Source: an uncultured Luteimonas sp.
GTDB taxonomy: Bacteria; Pseudomonadota; Gammaproteobacteria; Xanthomonadales; Xanthomonadaceae
Length of the DNA stretch: 64,000 nt
Assembly: GCA_934541015.1 (NCBI GenBank)
Contig: CAKTDC010000002.1
Span: forward strand, 1-64,000
Reading direction: 5' to 3'
A program made the position numbers and the translations under genes. Shown here one piece after another: positions 9,041 to 17,977 of this stretch. The stretch's first letter is position 1. Each line of letters begins with the position of its first letter. The notes under the pieces are model-generated. The model searched no databases and was not told where the DNA came from. It worked only from the letters and a program-made list of their open reading frames with translations.

Positions 9041-9258
9041 GGAGCCGGGAGCCGGGATTCGGAATTCGGCGGAATGGTGCGACGGGTCGGCATGACCGCG
9101 CAGCTGATGGGCCACAGGTGTTTCCCGCCGGCTCCGGCCTCGGGTCCTCCTGCCTCCGCTGCTGCAGGTAGCGACATCGGGGCAGGTGACCGGTGGCGGC
9201 CGGCAGCAGACGCCAGCATCTTTCCCACTCCCGATTCCCGATTCCCGAATCCCGGCCC
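9041..9258. repeat. Inverted heptamer-type repeats between mreB and mreC
   Basis: The mreB-mreC gap starts with GGAGCCGGGAGCCGGGATTC and ends with the inverted form (CCGATTCCCGATTCCCGAAT, then CCCGGCCCC). Between these arms lie about 155 bases without a gene. The same GGGATTC/GGGAGTC units recur in the last part of mreC (10093-10131). This looks like a simple-repeat element with inverted ends. Confidence 0.7.
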
Positions 9259-9264
9259 CTGACC

Positions 9265-10212
9265 GTGTCCACCTTCGCCAGTCCCGCCGCGCCGCGCCCC
9301 GGGGAAGTCGCCGGAACGCTGCGGCTGCTGGCCTATCTGGCGGTCTCGGTGGCGCTGATGGTGGCCGACCACCGCGGCGACTGGCTGGGCCGGGTGCGCG
9401 CGGCGGCCGATACCCTGGCCCAGCCGCTGTGGCAGATCGCGGGGCTGCCCTCGCGCCTGGGCCGGAGCATGCGCGAGGACGTGGCCAGCCGCGCCATCCT
9501 GGCCGAGGACAACCGGCGCCTGCGCAACGAGCTGCTGGTGATGGGCGCGCGCCAGGCGCGGCTGCAGGTGGAAGCGCAGGAGGTGGCGCGCCTGCGCGGC
9601 CTGCTGGCGGCGGCCGAAGGCGGCAGCCTGGAGGTGCAGCTGGCGCAGATCCTGGACATCGACCTCGATCCCAGCCGCCAGCGCCTGGTGCTGGGCACCG
9701 GCAGCCGCGGCGGCGCGCGCGTGGGGCAGAGCGTGCTCGACGCCGGTGGCCTGCTGGGGCAGGTGGTGTCGGTGACGCCGGCCACCGCGACGGTGCTGCT
9801 GCTGACCGACCTCGACCACGCCGTGCCGGTCATCGTCGCGCGCAACGGCGTGCGCCTGGTGGCCTTCGGCACCGGCCGCAGCGATCGCCTGGAACTGCGC
9901 AACATCCCGGTCTCCAGCGACATCCGCCCCGGCGACGTGCTGGTGACCTCCGGCCTGGGCGCGCGCTTTCCGCCCGGATTCCCGGTCGGGACGGTGGTCG
10001 AACTGCGGCCGGACGACAGCCACGCCTTCCTGGTCGGCGACCTCGCGCCGGCGGCGCAGCTCGACCGCGGCCGCGACGTGCTGTTGTTGCTGGAGAGCCG
10101 GGATTCGGGAGTCGGGAGTCGGGATTCGGAAGAGCAACGGCAACAACAGGGGCAGGGCGCAGGGGGTGAGGAGGTGGCTGTGCCCGATGCCGCGCGGGAG
10201 GGGGAACCTTGA
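9265..10212 (+). CDS. mreC: Rod shape-determining protein MreC
   Basis: 315 residues from the GTG at 9265, which begins VSTFASPAAPRPG; the longer upstream reading translates repeat DNA. One N-terminal membrane helix (about 22-38), a coiled coil (about 70-110) and the beta-rich periplasmic MreC domain (GVRLVAFGTGRSDRLELRN, then DIRPGDVLVTSGLGARFPPG) are visible. It links MreB to PBP2 and RodA. The C-terminal tail ESRDSGVGSRDSEEQ is encoded by simple repeats and then becomes Gln/Gly rich, so it is probably disordered. No clear ribosome-binding site precedes the GTG. Confidence 0.95.
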   Translation: MSTFASPAAPRPGEVAGTLRLLAYLAVSVALMVADHRGDWLGRVRAAADTLAQPLWQIAGLPSRLGRSMREDVASRAILAEDNRRLRNELLVMGARQARLQVEAQEVARLRGLLAAAEGGSLEVQLAQILDIDLDPSRQRLVLGTGSRGGARVGQSVLDAGGLLGQVVSVTPATATVLLLTDLDHAVPVIVARNGVRLVAFGTGRSDRLELRNIPVSSDIRPGDVLVTSGLGARFPPGFPVGTVVELRPDDSHAFLVGDLAPAAQLDRGRDVLLLLESRDSGVGSRDSEEQRQQQGQGAGGEEVAVPDAAREGEP

Positions 10213-10694
10213 GCCCGCGCCGCGGACGGCTGTGGCTGCTGCCGGTGAGCCTGCTGGTGGCGCTGCTGCTCGGGCTGCTGCCGCTGCCGCTGGTGCTGCA
10301 GCCGCTGCGCCCCTACTGGCTGGCGCTGGTGGTCGCCTACTGGATCATCGAGGAGCCCGAGCGCGCCGGCCTGGGGCTGGCCTTCTCGGTCGGGCTGGTG
10401 GCGGACGTGGTCTACGGCAGCCTGCTCGGCGAGCAGGCGCTGCGGCTGGTGGTGATGGGCTTCATCCTGCAGCGCTTCCGGCTGCAGCTGCGGTTCTTCC
10501 CGCCGGTGCAGCAGGCGCTGGCGATCGGCGGCCTGCTGCTCAACGACCGCGTGGTCAGTGCGGCGCTGCACCTGGTGCTGGGCTCGCCGCAGCCGCCGTG
10601 GACGTCGTGGCTGGCGCCGCTGCTGGGCATGCTGCTGTGGGTGCCGCTGTTCGTGCTCTTCGATGCCGCGCGCTTCGGCCGCAGGATGGGCTGA
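10209..10694 (+). CDS. mreD: Rod shape-determining protein MreD
   Basis: 161 residues from a TTG that overlaps the mreC stop (TTGA). It is strongly hydrophobic with about five membrane helices and the MreD-type segment LGLAFSVGLVADVVYGSLLG, where a conserved Asp sits in a membrane helix. It partners MreC in the elongasome. The overlaps with mreC and the 3-nt gap to mrdA show co-translation. Confidence 0.95.
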   Translation: MSPRRGRLWLLPVSLLVALLLGLLPLPLVLQPLRPYWLALVVAYWIIEEPERAGLGLAFSVGLVADVVYGSLLGEQALRLVVMGFILQRFRLQLRFFPPVQQALAIGGLLLNDRVVSAALHLVLGSPQPPWTSWLAPLLGMLLWVPLFVLFDAARFGRRMG

Positions 10695-10697
10695 GGC

Positions 10698-12734
10698 ATG
10701 GCCAGGCAGCGTCCGCGCAGGCTCCGCGACGCCAGCGCCGAGGCGGCGCGCTTCCGGCTGCGCGCGCTGGTCGGGTTCGCCCTGGTGCTGGTCGCGCTGG
10801 CCGGCCTGTCGGCCTGGTATTTCAAGCTGCAGGTCGTCGACCACGACGACTACGCCATGCAGTCGGAGGCCAACCGGATCAAGCCGCGGCCGGTGGTGCC
10901 CGGGCGCGGGCTGATCTACGACCGCAACGACCGCCTGGTCGCCGACAACATCCCCGCCTACCGGCTGGACGTCACCCCCGAGGACGCCGGCGACGTGCAG
11001 GCGCTGGTGCAGGGTCTGTCGGAGATCGTGGAGCTGTCGCCGCAGGAGATCGCGCGCTTCGACCGCGAGCGCCGGGCCACCCGCAGCTTCCGCGCGGTCA
11101 CGCTCAAGCAGCGGCTGAGCGAGGAGGAGGTGGCGCGTTTCGCGGTCGACCGCTGGCGCTTCCCCGGCGTGGAGGTGGTGCCCTACCTCAACCGGCGCTA
11201 CCCGCACGGCGACCTGCTCGCCCACGTGATCGGCTACGTCGGCCGCACCGACGAGAGCGACGTCGAGCGCTACGGCCAGAACCAGGTGCTGTTCCCCCAT
11301 ACCGGGCGAACCGGGGTGGAGCGCTACTACGACGAGATGCTGCGCGGGCGCATCGGCTACGAGCAGGTGGAAACCAATGTCGAAGGGCGCGCCCTGCGCC
11401 GGATCGGCATGGTGCCGGCGAAGGCGGGCGCCGACCTGCGCCTGAGCATCGACATCGACCTGCAGCGGGCGATGGTGGCGGCCTTCGGCGAGATGCAGGG
11501 CTCGGCGGTCGCGGTCGATCCCGGGACCGGCGAGGTGCTGGGCATGGTCAGCCTGCCCAGCTTCGACGCCAACCTGTTCGTCAACGGCATCTCGCACGCC
11601 GACTACCGCCGGCTGATGGACGATCCGGCGCGGCCGCTGTTCAACCGCAACGTGCTCGGCGGCGGTCCGCCGGGTTCGACGATCAAGCCGTTCGTGGCCC
11701 TGGCCGGGCTCGACAGCGGCATGCGCACGCCCGAGTACCGGGTGTTCTCGACCGGCGAGTTCTTCATCCCCGGCCAGCGCCGCGGCTATCGCGACGCCGG
11801 GCGCGGCGGCGGCTGGGTGGACCTGCGCGATTCGATCTCGCGCTCGGTCAACTACTACTACTACCAGCTCGCCCACCAGATGGGGATCGAGCAGTTCGAG
11901 CGCTACATGGCGCGCTACGGCTTCGGCCAGCCCACCGGGATCGACCTGGCCGGCGAGAATCCCGGCATCGTGCCCTCGCCCGGGTGGAAGGCGCAGCGCA
12001 GCCGCGAGCCCTGGTATGCGGGCGAGACGGTGATCGCGGGCATCGGCCAGGGCTACTGGATCGCCACCGCGCTGCAGCTGGCGCGCGGCACCGCGGCGAT
12101 CGCCGACGACGGCCGGCTGCGGCGGCTGCACCTGGTCGCCGGACAGCGCGACGGCTTCGACCAGCCCTGGCGGCCGCTGCCGCAGCCGCTGCCGGCGCCG
12201 ATCACCGACAGCCCGTCGAACCTGCGCGCGGTGCAGGAGGGGATGGAGAACACCATCCACGGCCGCGGCACCGCGACCGCGATGGCGCGCGGCGCGCCCT
12301 ACCGCATGGCCGGCAAGACCGGCACCGCGCAGCGCATCAGCCGCCGCGGCAGCGCCAGCCTCGATCCGCGCACGCTGCCCTACCACCTGCGCCACCAGGC
12401 GCTGTTCGTGGGCTATGCGCCGGCCGAGGACCCGACCATCGCGGTGGCGGTGGTGGTCGAGCACGGCGGCTACGGCGGCAGCACCGCGGCGCCGATCGCG
12501 CGACGGATCTTCGATGCCTGGCTGCTCGGGGTGATGCCCGAGGGCGAGCCGGAGGCGGAGGAGGAATCCGGCGTCGACGTCGATGACGTGGATGGGGAGA
12601 CGGGCGACGATGCCGACCAGGATGACGGCGGCGCAGCGGCCGCTGCCGGCGGCGACGCGCGGCCGGACTTCGGCAACGTGGTCGGCGGCATGGCGGTGGA
12701 TGTGCCGGCCGAGCGCGCGGAGGAGGTGCGATGA
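10698..12734 (+). CDS. mrdA: Penicillin-binding protein 2 (transpeptidase)
   Basis: 678 residues. Order: cytoplasmic N-terminus, membrane helix (about 25-42), PBP dimerisation domain with GRGLIYDRNDRLVADN, then transpeptidase domain with active-site GSTIK (serine near residue 331), SVN as second motif and KTGTAQ as third. PBP2 crosslinks peptidoglycan during elongation with RodA. The last about 80 residues are Asp/Glu and Ala rich (GVDVDDVDGETGDDADQD), a probable disordered tail longer than in E. coli. The stop overlaps the rodA start. Confidence 0.97.
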   Translation: MARQRPRRLRDASAEAARFRLRALVGFALVLVALAGLSAWYFKLQVVDHDDYAMQSEANRIKPRPVVPGRGLIYDRNDRLVADNIPAYRLDVTPEDAGDVQALVQGLSEIVELSPQEIARFDRERRATRSFRAVTLKQRLSEEEVARFAVDRWRFPGVEVVPYLNRRYPHGDLLAHVIGYVGRTDESDVERYGQNQVLFPHTGRTGVERYYDEMLRGRIGYEQVETNVEGRALRRIGMVPAKAGADLRLSIDIDLQRAMVAAFGEMQGSAVAVDPGTGEVLGMVSLPSFDANLFVNGISHADYRRLMDDPARPLFNRNVLGGGPPGSTIKPFVALAGLDSGMRTPEYRVFSTGEFFIPGQRRGYRDAGRGGGWVDLRDSISRSVNYYYYQLAHQMGIEQFERYMARYGFGQPTGIDLAGENPGIVPSPGWKAQRSREPWYAGETVIAGIGQGYWIATALQLARGTAAIADDGRLRRLHLVAGQRDGFDQPWRPLPQPLPAPITDSPSNLRAVQEGMENTIHGRGTATAMARGAPYRMAGKTGTAQRISRRGSASLDPRTLPYHLRHQALFVGYAPAEDPTIAVAVVVEHGGYGGSTAAPIARRIFDAWLLGVMPEGEPEAEEESGVDVDDVDGETGDDADQDDGGAAAAAGGDARPDFGNVVGGMAVDVPAERAEEVR

Positions 12735-13858
12735 AGACCATCCTGCGCTGGATCGCCGACCTGTTCCTGCGTTTCACGCGGACGCTGGACTGGCCGATGC
12801 TGCTGGCGCTGCTGGCGCTGATGGCGGTCGGCCTGGCGGTGCTGCACAGCGCCGGCAGCGGCAACCTGGCACTGGTGAAGTCGCAGGCGGCGCGCTACGG
12901 CGCGGGACTGGGGGCGATGTGGCTGCTGTCGCGGCTGTCGCCGCTGCTGCTGCGGCGGGTGGCCCCGGTCGCCTACCTGGTGTCGCTGCTGCCGCTGGTG
13001 GCGGTGCTGTTCATCGGCACCGGGCGCAGCGGCGCGCACTGGATCAACCTGGGGGTGTTCTACTTCCAGCCGGCCGAGCTGATGAAGCTCAGCCTGCCGA
13101 TGATGGCCGCCTGGTACCTGAACGAGCATCCGCAGCCACCGCGCCTGGTGCACGTGCTGGGCGCGGCCGCGATCATCGCCGTGCCGACCGCGCTGATCCT
13201 GCTGCAGCCGGACTTCGGCACGGCAATGCTGGTGCTGGCCAGCGGCGCCTTCGCGCTGTACCTGGCGGGGCTGTCGTGGTGGTGGCTGGGCGCCGTTTCG
13301 GCCGCGGCGGTGGCCGGCGCGGGGCTGGCGCTGTTCGCGCCGATGAGCTGGTTCCCGATGCTGCGGCCCTACCAGCAGGACCGCATCCTGACCTTCCGCG
13401 ACCCCGGGAACGACCCGCTCGGCGCCGGCTGGAACATCATCCAGTCCAAGATCGCGATCGGCTCGGGCGGCCTGTCCGGGCAGGGCTGGGGCAGGGGGTC
13501 GCAGTCGCACCTGGACTTCGTGCCCGAGCACACCACGGATTTCATCTTCACGGTGCTCGCCGAGGAGTTCGGCTGGATCGGCGTGCTGGCGGTGCTGGCG
13601 CTGTATGCGTTCGTCATCGGCCGCTGCCTGTGGATCGCGGCCGAATCGCGCGACGGCTTCGGCCGCCTGCTGGCCGGCTCGCTGGGACTGGCGCTGTCGG
13701 TGTACGTGGTCGTGAACGCGGGGATGGTGTCCGGGCTGCTGCCGGTGGTGGGCGTGCCGATGCCGCTGCTCAGCTTCGGCGGCACCGCGGCGGTGTCGCT
13801 GCTGGCCGGGCTGGGCGTGGTGATGGCGATCGGCGCGCAGCGCCAGCCGCGGCGCTGA
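12731..13858 (+). CDS. rodA: SEDS glycosyltransferase RodA
   Basis: 375 residues with about ten membrane helices. SEDS-family features: HWINLGVFYFQPAELMKL (near 115), AEEFGWIGVLAV and the C-terminal PVVGVPMPLLSFGGTAAVS. RodA polymerises glycan strands from lipid II and works with PBP2, encoded just upstream (ATG overlaps the mrdA stop by 4 nt). Length and topology are typical. Confidence 0.97.
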   Translation: MKTILRWIADLFLRFTRTLDWPMLLALLALMAVGLAVLHSAGSGNLALVKSQAARYGAGLGAMWLLSRLSPLLLRRVAPVAYLVSLLPLVAVLFIGTGRSGAHWINLGVFYFQPAELMKLSLPMMAAWYLNEHPQPPRLVHVLGAAAIIAVPTALILLQPDFGTAMLVLASGAFALYLAGLSWWWLGAVSAAAVAGAGLALFAPMSWFPMLRPYQQDRILTFRDPGNDPLGAGWNIIQSKIAIGSGGLSGQGWGRGSQSHLDFVPEHTTDFIFTVLAEEFGWIGVLAVLALYAFVIGRCLWIAAESRDGFGRLLAGSLGLALSVYVVVNAGMVSGLLPVVGVPMPLLSFGGTAAVSLLAGLGVVMAIGAQRQPRR

Positions 13859-13935
13859 ACCGCGGCGGAAAATCGCGGATTTCCTTCACCCGCGGTGCGC
13901 CTGGGCGCGGCCGGCGCGTGATAACCTGCGCGCCG

Positions 13936-15069
13936 ATGAGCCGCTGTCGTGTCGTCCTGTTCGCCTCCTGGCTGTTGCCGGTCGCCCTCGGCGCCTGCGC
14001 GACCCAGGCCGGCTCCGATCCCCTCCTGTCCGAGGAGGTGGCCGCGGTCGCCGCACCGTCGCCCGCGCAGCCCGACGCCACCCCGCGCCTGCTGCCGAAG
14101 GTGCCGCAGCCGCCCGAGCGCCCGGTGGCGCCCGCATCGGTCACCGAGCCGGCGATCCCCCGGCAGCAGCGCATCGACGCCTTCGTCGAGTACACCGCCG
14201 CCACCTACGGCGTCGACCGCCAGGCGATCCGCGACGTGCTGGGCCAGGCCCGGTACCGGCAGAGCATCATCGACGCGATGAACCGGCCGGCCGAGGCGGT
14301 GAAGCAGTGGCACGAGTACCGGCCGCTGTTCCTCAACCAGGCTCGGATCGACGGCGGGGTCTCGTTCTACCGGCAGAACCGCGAGGCGCTCGAGCGGGTG
14401 GCCGCCGACAGCGGCGTGCCGGCCGAGTACATCGTCGCGATCATCGGCGTCGAAACCAGCTACGGCCGCGTGACCGGCAATTTCCGCGTGATCGACGCGC
14501 TCTACACCCTGGCCTTCGACTACCCCAAGCGCGCGCCGTTCTTCGCCGGCGAGCTCGCCCAGCTGTTCGCGCTCAAGCAGGCCGAGCCGCAGCTGGACCT
14601 GCTGGCGCTCAAGGGCAGCTATGCCGGGGCCATGGGCATGGGCCAGTTCATGCCCTCGAGCTACCGCCTGTGGGCGAAGGACGGCGACGGCGACGGCCGC
14701 CGCGACCTGCTGTCCCACCGGCCGGACGTGTTCGCCTCGATCGCCAACTATTTCGTGGTGCACGGCTGGGAGCGCGGCGGCCCGGTGGTGGCGCGCGCCT
14801 CGCGCGCGGACGGTGCCGGGGACTTCGTGGCCGAGGGCTACGATCCGGTGTATCCGCTGGACCACCTGGCCGGACTGGGCTACCGGCCGGAGCCGGGCCA
14901 GCCGCTGGCCGCCGGCGCCACCGTGCTGTCGCTCGACGGTGCCGCCGGCCGGGAGTACTGGCTGGCCTACCGCAACTTCTACGTGATCACCCGCTACAAC
15001 CGCTCGCCGATGTATTCGCTGGCGGTGCACCAGCTGGCGGAGGCGATCGCGTCGGGGGCGGCGCGATGA
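13936..15069 (+). CDS. mltB: Membrane-bound lytic murein transglycosylase B
   Basis: 377 residues. The start at 13936 gives a lipoprotein signal peptide with lipobox LGAC near residue 20. Catalytic glutamate is in IGVETSYGR; the family segment GAMGMGQFMPSSYR follows, and a Ca-binding-like DGDGDGRRD lies after it. The enzyme cleaves glycan strands to give anhydromuropeptides at the outer membrane. It overlaps rlpA by 4 nt and belongs to the mre block. Confidence 0.96.
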   Translation: MSRCRVVLFASWLLPVALGACATQAGSDPLLSEEVAAVAAPSPAQPDATPRLLPKVPQPPERPVAPASVTEPAIPRQQRIDAFVEYTAATYGVDRQAIRDVLGQARYRQSIIDAMNRPAEAVKQWHEYRPLFLNQARIDGGVSFYRQNREALERVAADSGVPAEYIVAIIGVETSYGRVTGNFRVIDALYTLAFDYPKRAPFFAGELAQLFALKQAEPQLDLLALKGSYAGAMGMGQFMPSSYRLWAKDGDGDGRRDLLSHRPDVFASIANYFVVHGWERGGPVVARASRADGAGDFVAEGYDPVYPLDHLAGLGYRPEPGQPLAAGATVLSLDGAAGREYWLAYRNFYVITRYNRSPMYSLAVHQLAEAIASGAAR

Positions 15070-16313
15070 GGTGGCTGCTGCCGCTGCTGCTGGCGCTGCT
15101 CGCGGGCTGCGCGGGAACGCGGGAGAAGGCGCAGCCGCAGCAGGCGGCGGTTCGCTCCGCCGGCCCGGTTGCCGCGGCGGACTGCAGCGACTTCAGGCCC
15201 TATCCGCCCGCGCAGGAAGATCCCTCCACCCGCGGCGACTACGTGGCCGGCGGGCTGTACAAGCCGGGGGTGCGCGACAGCACGCCCGACGAGCTGCCGC
15301 GGGTCGACTGCATTCCCGAACCGGCGGTGGTCCACGAGCCGCGCTCGGCCCACGGCAACCGCACGCCCTACCGGGTGCTGGGCAGGAGCTACAGCGTGCT
15401 CGACCGCGCCGACGGCTACGTCGAGTCCGGCACCGCCTCGTACTACGGCAACAAGTTCCACGGCCGGCGCACCTCCAACCAGGAGGTGTACGACATGTAC
15501 GCCTTCACCGCCGCGCACAAGTCGCTGCCGCTGCCGAGCTTCGCCCGCGTCACCAACCTCGACAACGGCCGCTCGGTCGTGGTGCGGGTCAACGACCGCG
15601 GCCCCTTCCACGAGGGCAGGATCATCGACCTGAGCTATGCCGCGGCGGTCAAGCTGGACATCCAGCGCCGCGGTACCGGTCGCGTCGAGGTCCGGGCGCT
15701 GTCGCCGGACGAGGCTGCGCCGGCCGCGGCGCCGAGCGCTGCAGCAGTCGCGCCCGCTGCGGCCGCGTCGACCGCGGCTCCGGCATCGGCGACCGCGCTC
15801 GACGCCTGGGTCGCCACGCCAGCCGTCTCCGCCACCGTCGCCGCCGCGCTGCCGGCGGGACAGCAGGAGGAGAACCGCTTCCGCATGGTCGAGAACGGCC
15901 GCGTGCGCAGCGCCGACGAGTTCGACGCCTGGATGCACGCGCGCCAGGAGCGCTACGCGGCCTACCAGCGCCAGTACGGCGATGCGGCCCCCGGCACGAC
16001 GGCAGCGGCGCCCCCGCCCACGCTCGCTGCCGCCACTCCGGTGGCGGTTGCCCCGCCGGTTCCCGTGGCCGCGGCGGCAGCCTCCGGCACCTGGCTCCAG
16101 GTCGGCGTGTTCTCGGTGCGCGCCAACGCCGAAAACGCACTGGGCCGGCTGCGCGCCGCCGGCATCGCCCCGGTCGGGCTGCACGAGGACGTCGCCGGTG
16201 GCCGCCAGCTGTGGCGGGTGCGCGTCGGCCCGGTGGCCGCGGGCGCCGTCGGGGAACTGTCGTCCCGCGTCGCGGGTCTGGGTTTCGGGCAGCCGCACCC
16301 CGTGCGCGAGTGA
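15066..16313 (+). CDS. rlpA: Septal ring lytic transglycosylase RlpA
   Basis: 415 residues. Lipobox LLAGCAG near residue 15. The double-psi beta-barrel domain spans about residues 115-205 (GTASYYGNKFHGRRTSN, then RVNDRGPFHEGRIIDLSYAAA, with the catalytic Asp). An Ala/Pro-rich linker of about 120 residues leads to a C-terminal SPOR domain (WLQVGVFSVRANAENALGRL) that binds denuded glycan at septa. The ATG overlaps the mltB stop. Confidence 0.96.
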   Translation: MRWLLPLLLALLAGCAGTREKAQPQQAAVRSAGPVAAADCSDFRPYPPAQEDPSTRGDYVAGGLYKPGVRDSTPDELPRVDCIPEPAVVHEPRSAHGNRTPYRVLGRSYSVLDRADGYVESGTASYYGNKFHGRRTSNQEVYDMYAFTAAHKSLPLPSFARVTNLDNGRSVVVRVNDRGPFHEGRIIDLSYAAAVKLDIQRRGTGRVEVRALSPDEAAPAAAPSAAAVAPAAAASTAAPASATALDAWVATPAVSATVAAALPAGQQEENRFRMVENGRVRSADEFDAWMHARQERYAAYQRQYGDAAPGTTAAAPPPTLAAATPVAVAPPVPVAAAAASGTWLQVGVFSVRANAENALGRLRAAGIAPVGLHEDVAGGRQLWRVRVGPVAAGAVGELSSRVAGLGFGQPHPVRE

Positions 16314-16417
16314 TGTTCAAGCCGTCGGTCCCGGCGCCGGTTTCCCGGCGTGTGCCTGGTCACCCCCCCTACAATGCGCGGCTCCCGCAGCCGCAGATCC
16401 CCCGGAGTCCCCTGCTG

Positions 16418-17632
16418 ATGAAGTTCCGTTCCATGCCGGCCGCGCTGGCCGCAGTCGTCGTCGTTGCCGCAGGCCTGGTCATGGCCCAGGACACCGCCGC
16501 GCCAGTACCCGCGACCGCGCCGGTATCGCCCGGCGAAGCCCTGCCGGTACCGCCGCCGCCGCAGGTCACCTCGACCGCATGGCTGCTGATGGACTACGAG
16601 ACCGGCCAGGTGCTGGCCGGCGAGAACGTCGACCAGCGGGTCGAGCCGGCGAGCATCACCAAGGTGATGACCAGCTATGTCATCGCCGCCGAGATCGCCG
16701 CGGGCAAGGTGTCCGAGGACGACCCGGTGATGATGAGCGAGAACGCCTGGCGCAAGGGCGGGGCGATGACCGACGGCAGCTACAGCGGCTTCCCGGTCAA
16801 CCAGACTGCGCCGCTGATCGAGATGGAAAAGGGCATGGCGGTGCAGTCGGGTAACGATGCCGCGATCGCGCTGGCCGAGCACGTCGCCGGCAGCGAGGAC
16901 GCCTTCGCCGCGCTGATGAACGCCTACGCGCAGCGCATCGGCATGCGCAACAGCCATTTCGTCAATGCGCACGGCCTGAGCGCGGAGAACCACTACTCCA
17001 CCGCGCGCGACCTGGCCGTGCTGGGCCGGGCGATGATCCGCGACTATCCGGAGTTCTACGCGCACAACAAGATCCGCGAGTTCACCGTCGGCCCGATCAC
17101 CCAGCGCAACCGCAACCGGCTGCTGTGGCAGGACGAGAGCGTCGACGGGATCAAGACCGGGCACCATTCCGGCGCCGGCTACTGCCTGATGGCGTCGGCA
17201 CAGCGCGGCGACCAGCGGCTGATCTCGGTGCTGATGGGCTCGACCGGCGAGGCGCAGCGCGCGACCGACTCGCTGTCCCTGCTCAACTGGGGCTTCCGCT
17301 TCTACGAGACCTACCGCGTCTACGACGGCGGCGTTGCGATCACCACGCAGAAGATCTGGAAGGGCAAGGTCAACGAGCTGCAGCTGGGCGTGGCCGAGCC
17401 GCTGCTGGTCAGCACCAAGCGCGGCAGGTACGACAGCCTGGAGCCGTCGATGGACTTCCCCACCACCCTGGTCGCGCCGGTGGAGCAGGGCCAGGAGGTG
17501 GGCACCGTGCGGGTGACCCTCGATGGCGAGGTGGTGGCCGAACGCCCGCTGATCGCCCTGCATGCGGTGGAGCAGGCCGGCTTCTTCAAGCGCCTGTGGC
17601 ACGAATTCCTGATGTGGTGGAACTCGGACTGA
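16418..17632 (+). CDS. dacC: D-alanyl-D-alanine carboxypeptidase (PBP5/6 type)
   Basis: 404 residues with a signal peptide ending near VMAQ (residue 23). Penicillin-binding motifs: SITK (catalytic serine), SGN in MAVQSGNDAAIAL, and KTG in DGIKTGHHSGAGY. The C-terminal domain ends in a short amphipathic membrane anchor (FFKRLWHEFLMWW). The enzyme trims the terminal D-Ala from muropeptides. In related genomes dacC/dacA is followed by ybeD and lipB, as here apart from an inserted minus-strand gene. Confidence 0.95.
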   Translation: MKFRSMPAALAAVVVVAAGLVMAQDTAAPVPATAPVSPGEALPVPPPPQVTSTAWLLMDYETGQVLAGENVDQRVEPASITKVMTSYVIAAEIAAGKVSEDDPVMMSENAWRKGGAMTDGSYSGFPVNQTAPLIEMEKGMAVQSGNDAAIALAEHVAGSEDAFAALMNAYAQRIGMRNSHFVNAHGLSAENHYSTARDLAVLGRAMIRDYPEFYAHNKIREFTVGPITQRNRNRLLWQDESVDGIKTGHHSGAGYCLMASAQRGDQRLISVLMGSTGEAQRATDSLSLLNWGFRFYETYRVYDGGVAITTQKIWKGKVNELQLGVAEPLLVSTKRGRYDSLEPSMDFPTTLVAPVEQGQEVGTVRVTLDGEVVAERPLIALHAVEQAGFFKRLWHEFLMWWNSD

Positions 17633-17639
17633 GGGCCGG

Positions 17640-17924
17640 ACCGGCGCAGCGCGTCGACCAGAGCTGGATCAGGGCTTGCGGAGCGAGGGTCGCCCCGGGC
17701 CGGGGATTGCTCCCCGGCCCGGTCAGCCCGCTCCGCGGTCCGGCCCGGCGCAGCGCGCCGGGCGTTCACGCGCACGCGCGGCAGTGCCGCGCAAGCGGTG
17801 CGCGTTCACCCATGGCTGACTCGCCGCCGCAGCGCATCCCTGCGCTGCTTTCCGCAATTCCCCGGCCGGCAGGGCGCGGCGTCCTTCCGACGGCGGAAGT
17901 GAAAGCAGCCCCCTGACTTGGGAG
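17640..17924 (-). repeat. Terminator-associated dispersed repeat, copy 1
   Basis: No gene lies between dacC and the terminator. Read on the minus strand, the copy begins right after the T-tract of the next gene's terminator with TTCTCCCAAGTCAGGGGG, continues with CACTTCCGCCGTCGGA and ACGCCGCGCCCTGCCGGCC, then an interior with palindromes such as CCCGGCGCAGCGCGCCGGG and GAGCAATCCCCGG. Copies 2 to 4 (28154, 28555, 40136) share these blocks. Confidence 0.8.
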
Positions 17925-17955
17925 AAAAACAAAAAAGGGCCGGCATTGCCGGCCC
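17925..17955 (-). terminator. Intrinsic terminator of the CsgG-like gene
   Basis: Stem GGGCCGGC/GCCGGCCC (17937-17955) with loop ATT, followed on the minus strand by TTTTTTGTTTTT. It sits 22 nt after the stop of the 17978-18946 gene. It also faces dacC, 290 nt away, but the T-tract is on the minus side. Confidence 0.92.
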
Positions 17956-17977
17956 TTCGTTCATGCCATCGGCGGCG

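Noticed and set aside
9333..12464. 1043-residue minus-strand open frame
   Set aside because: Antisense to mreC, mreD and mrdA, whose identities are certain.
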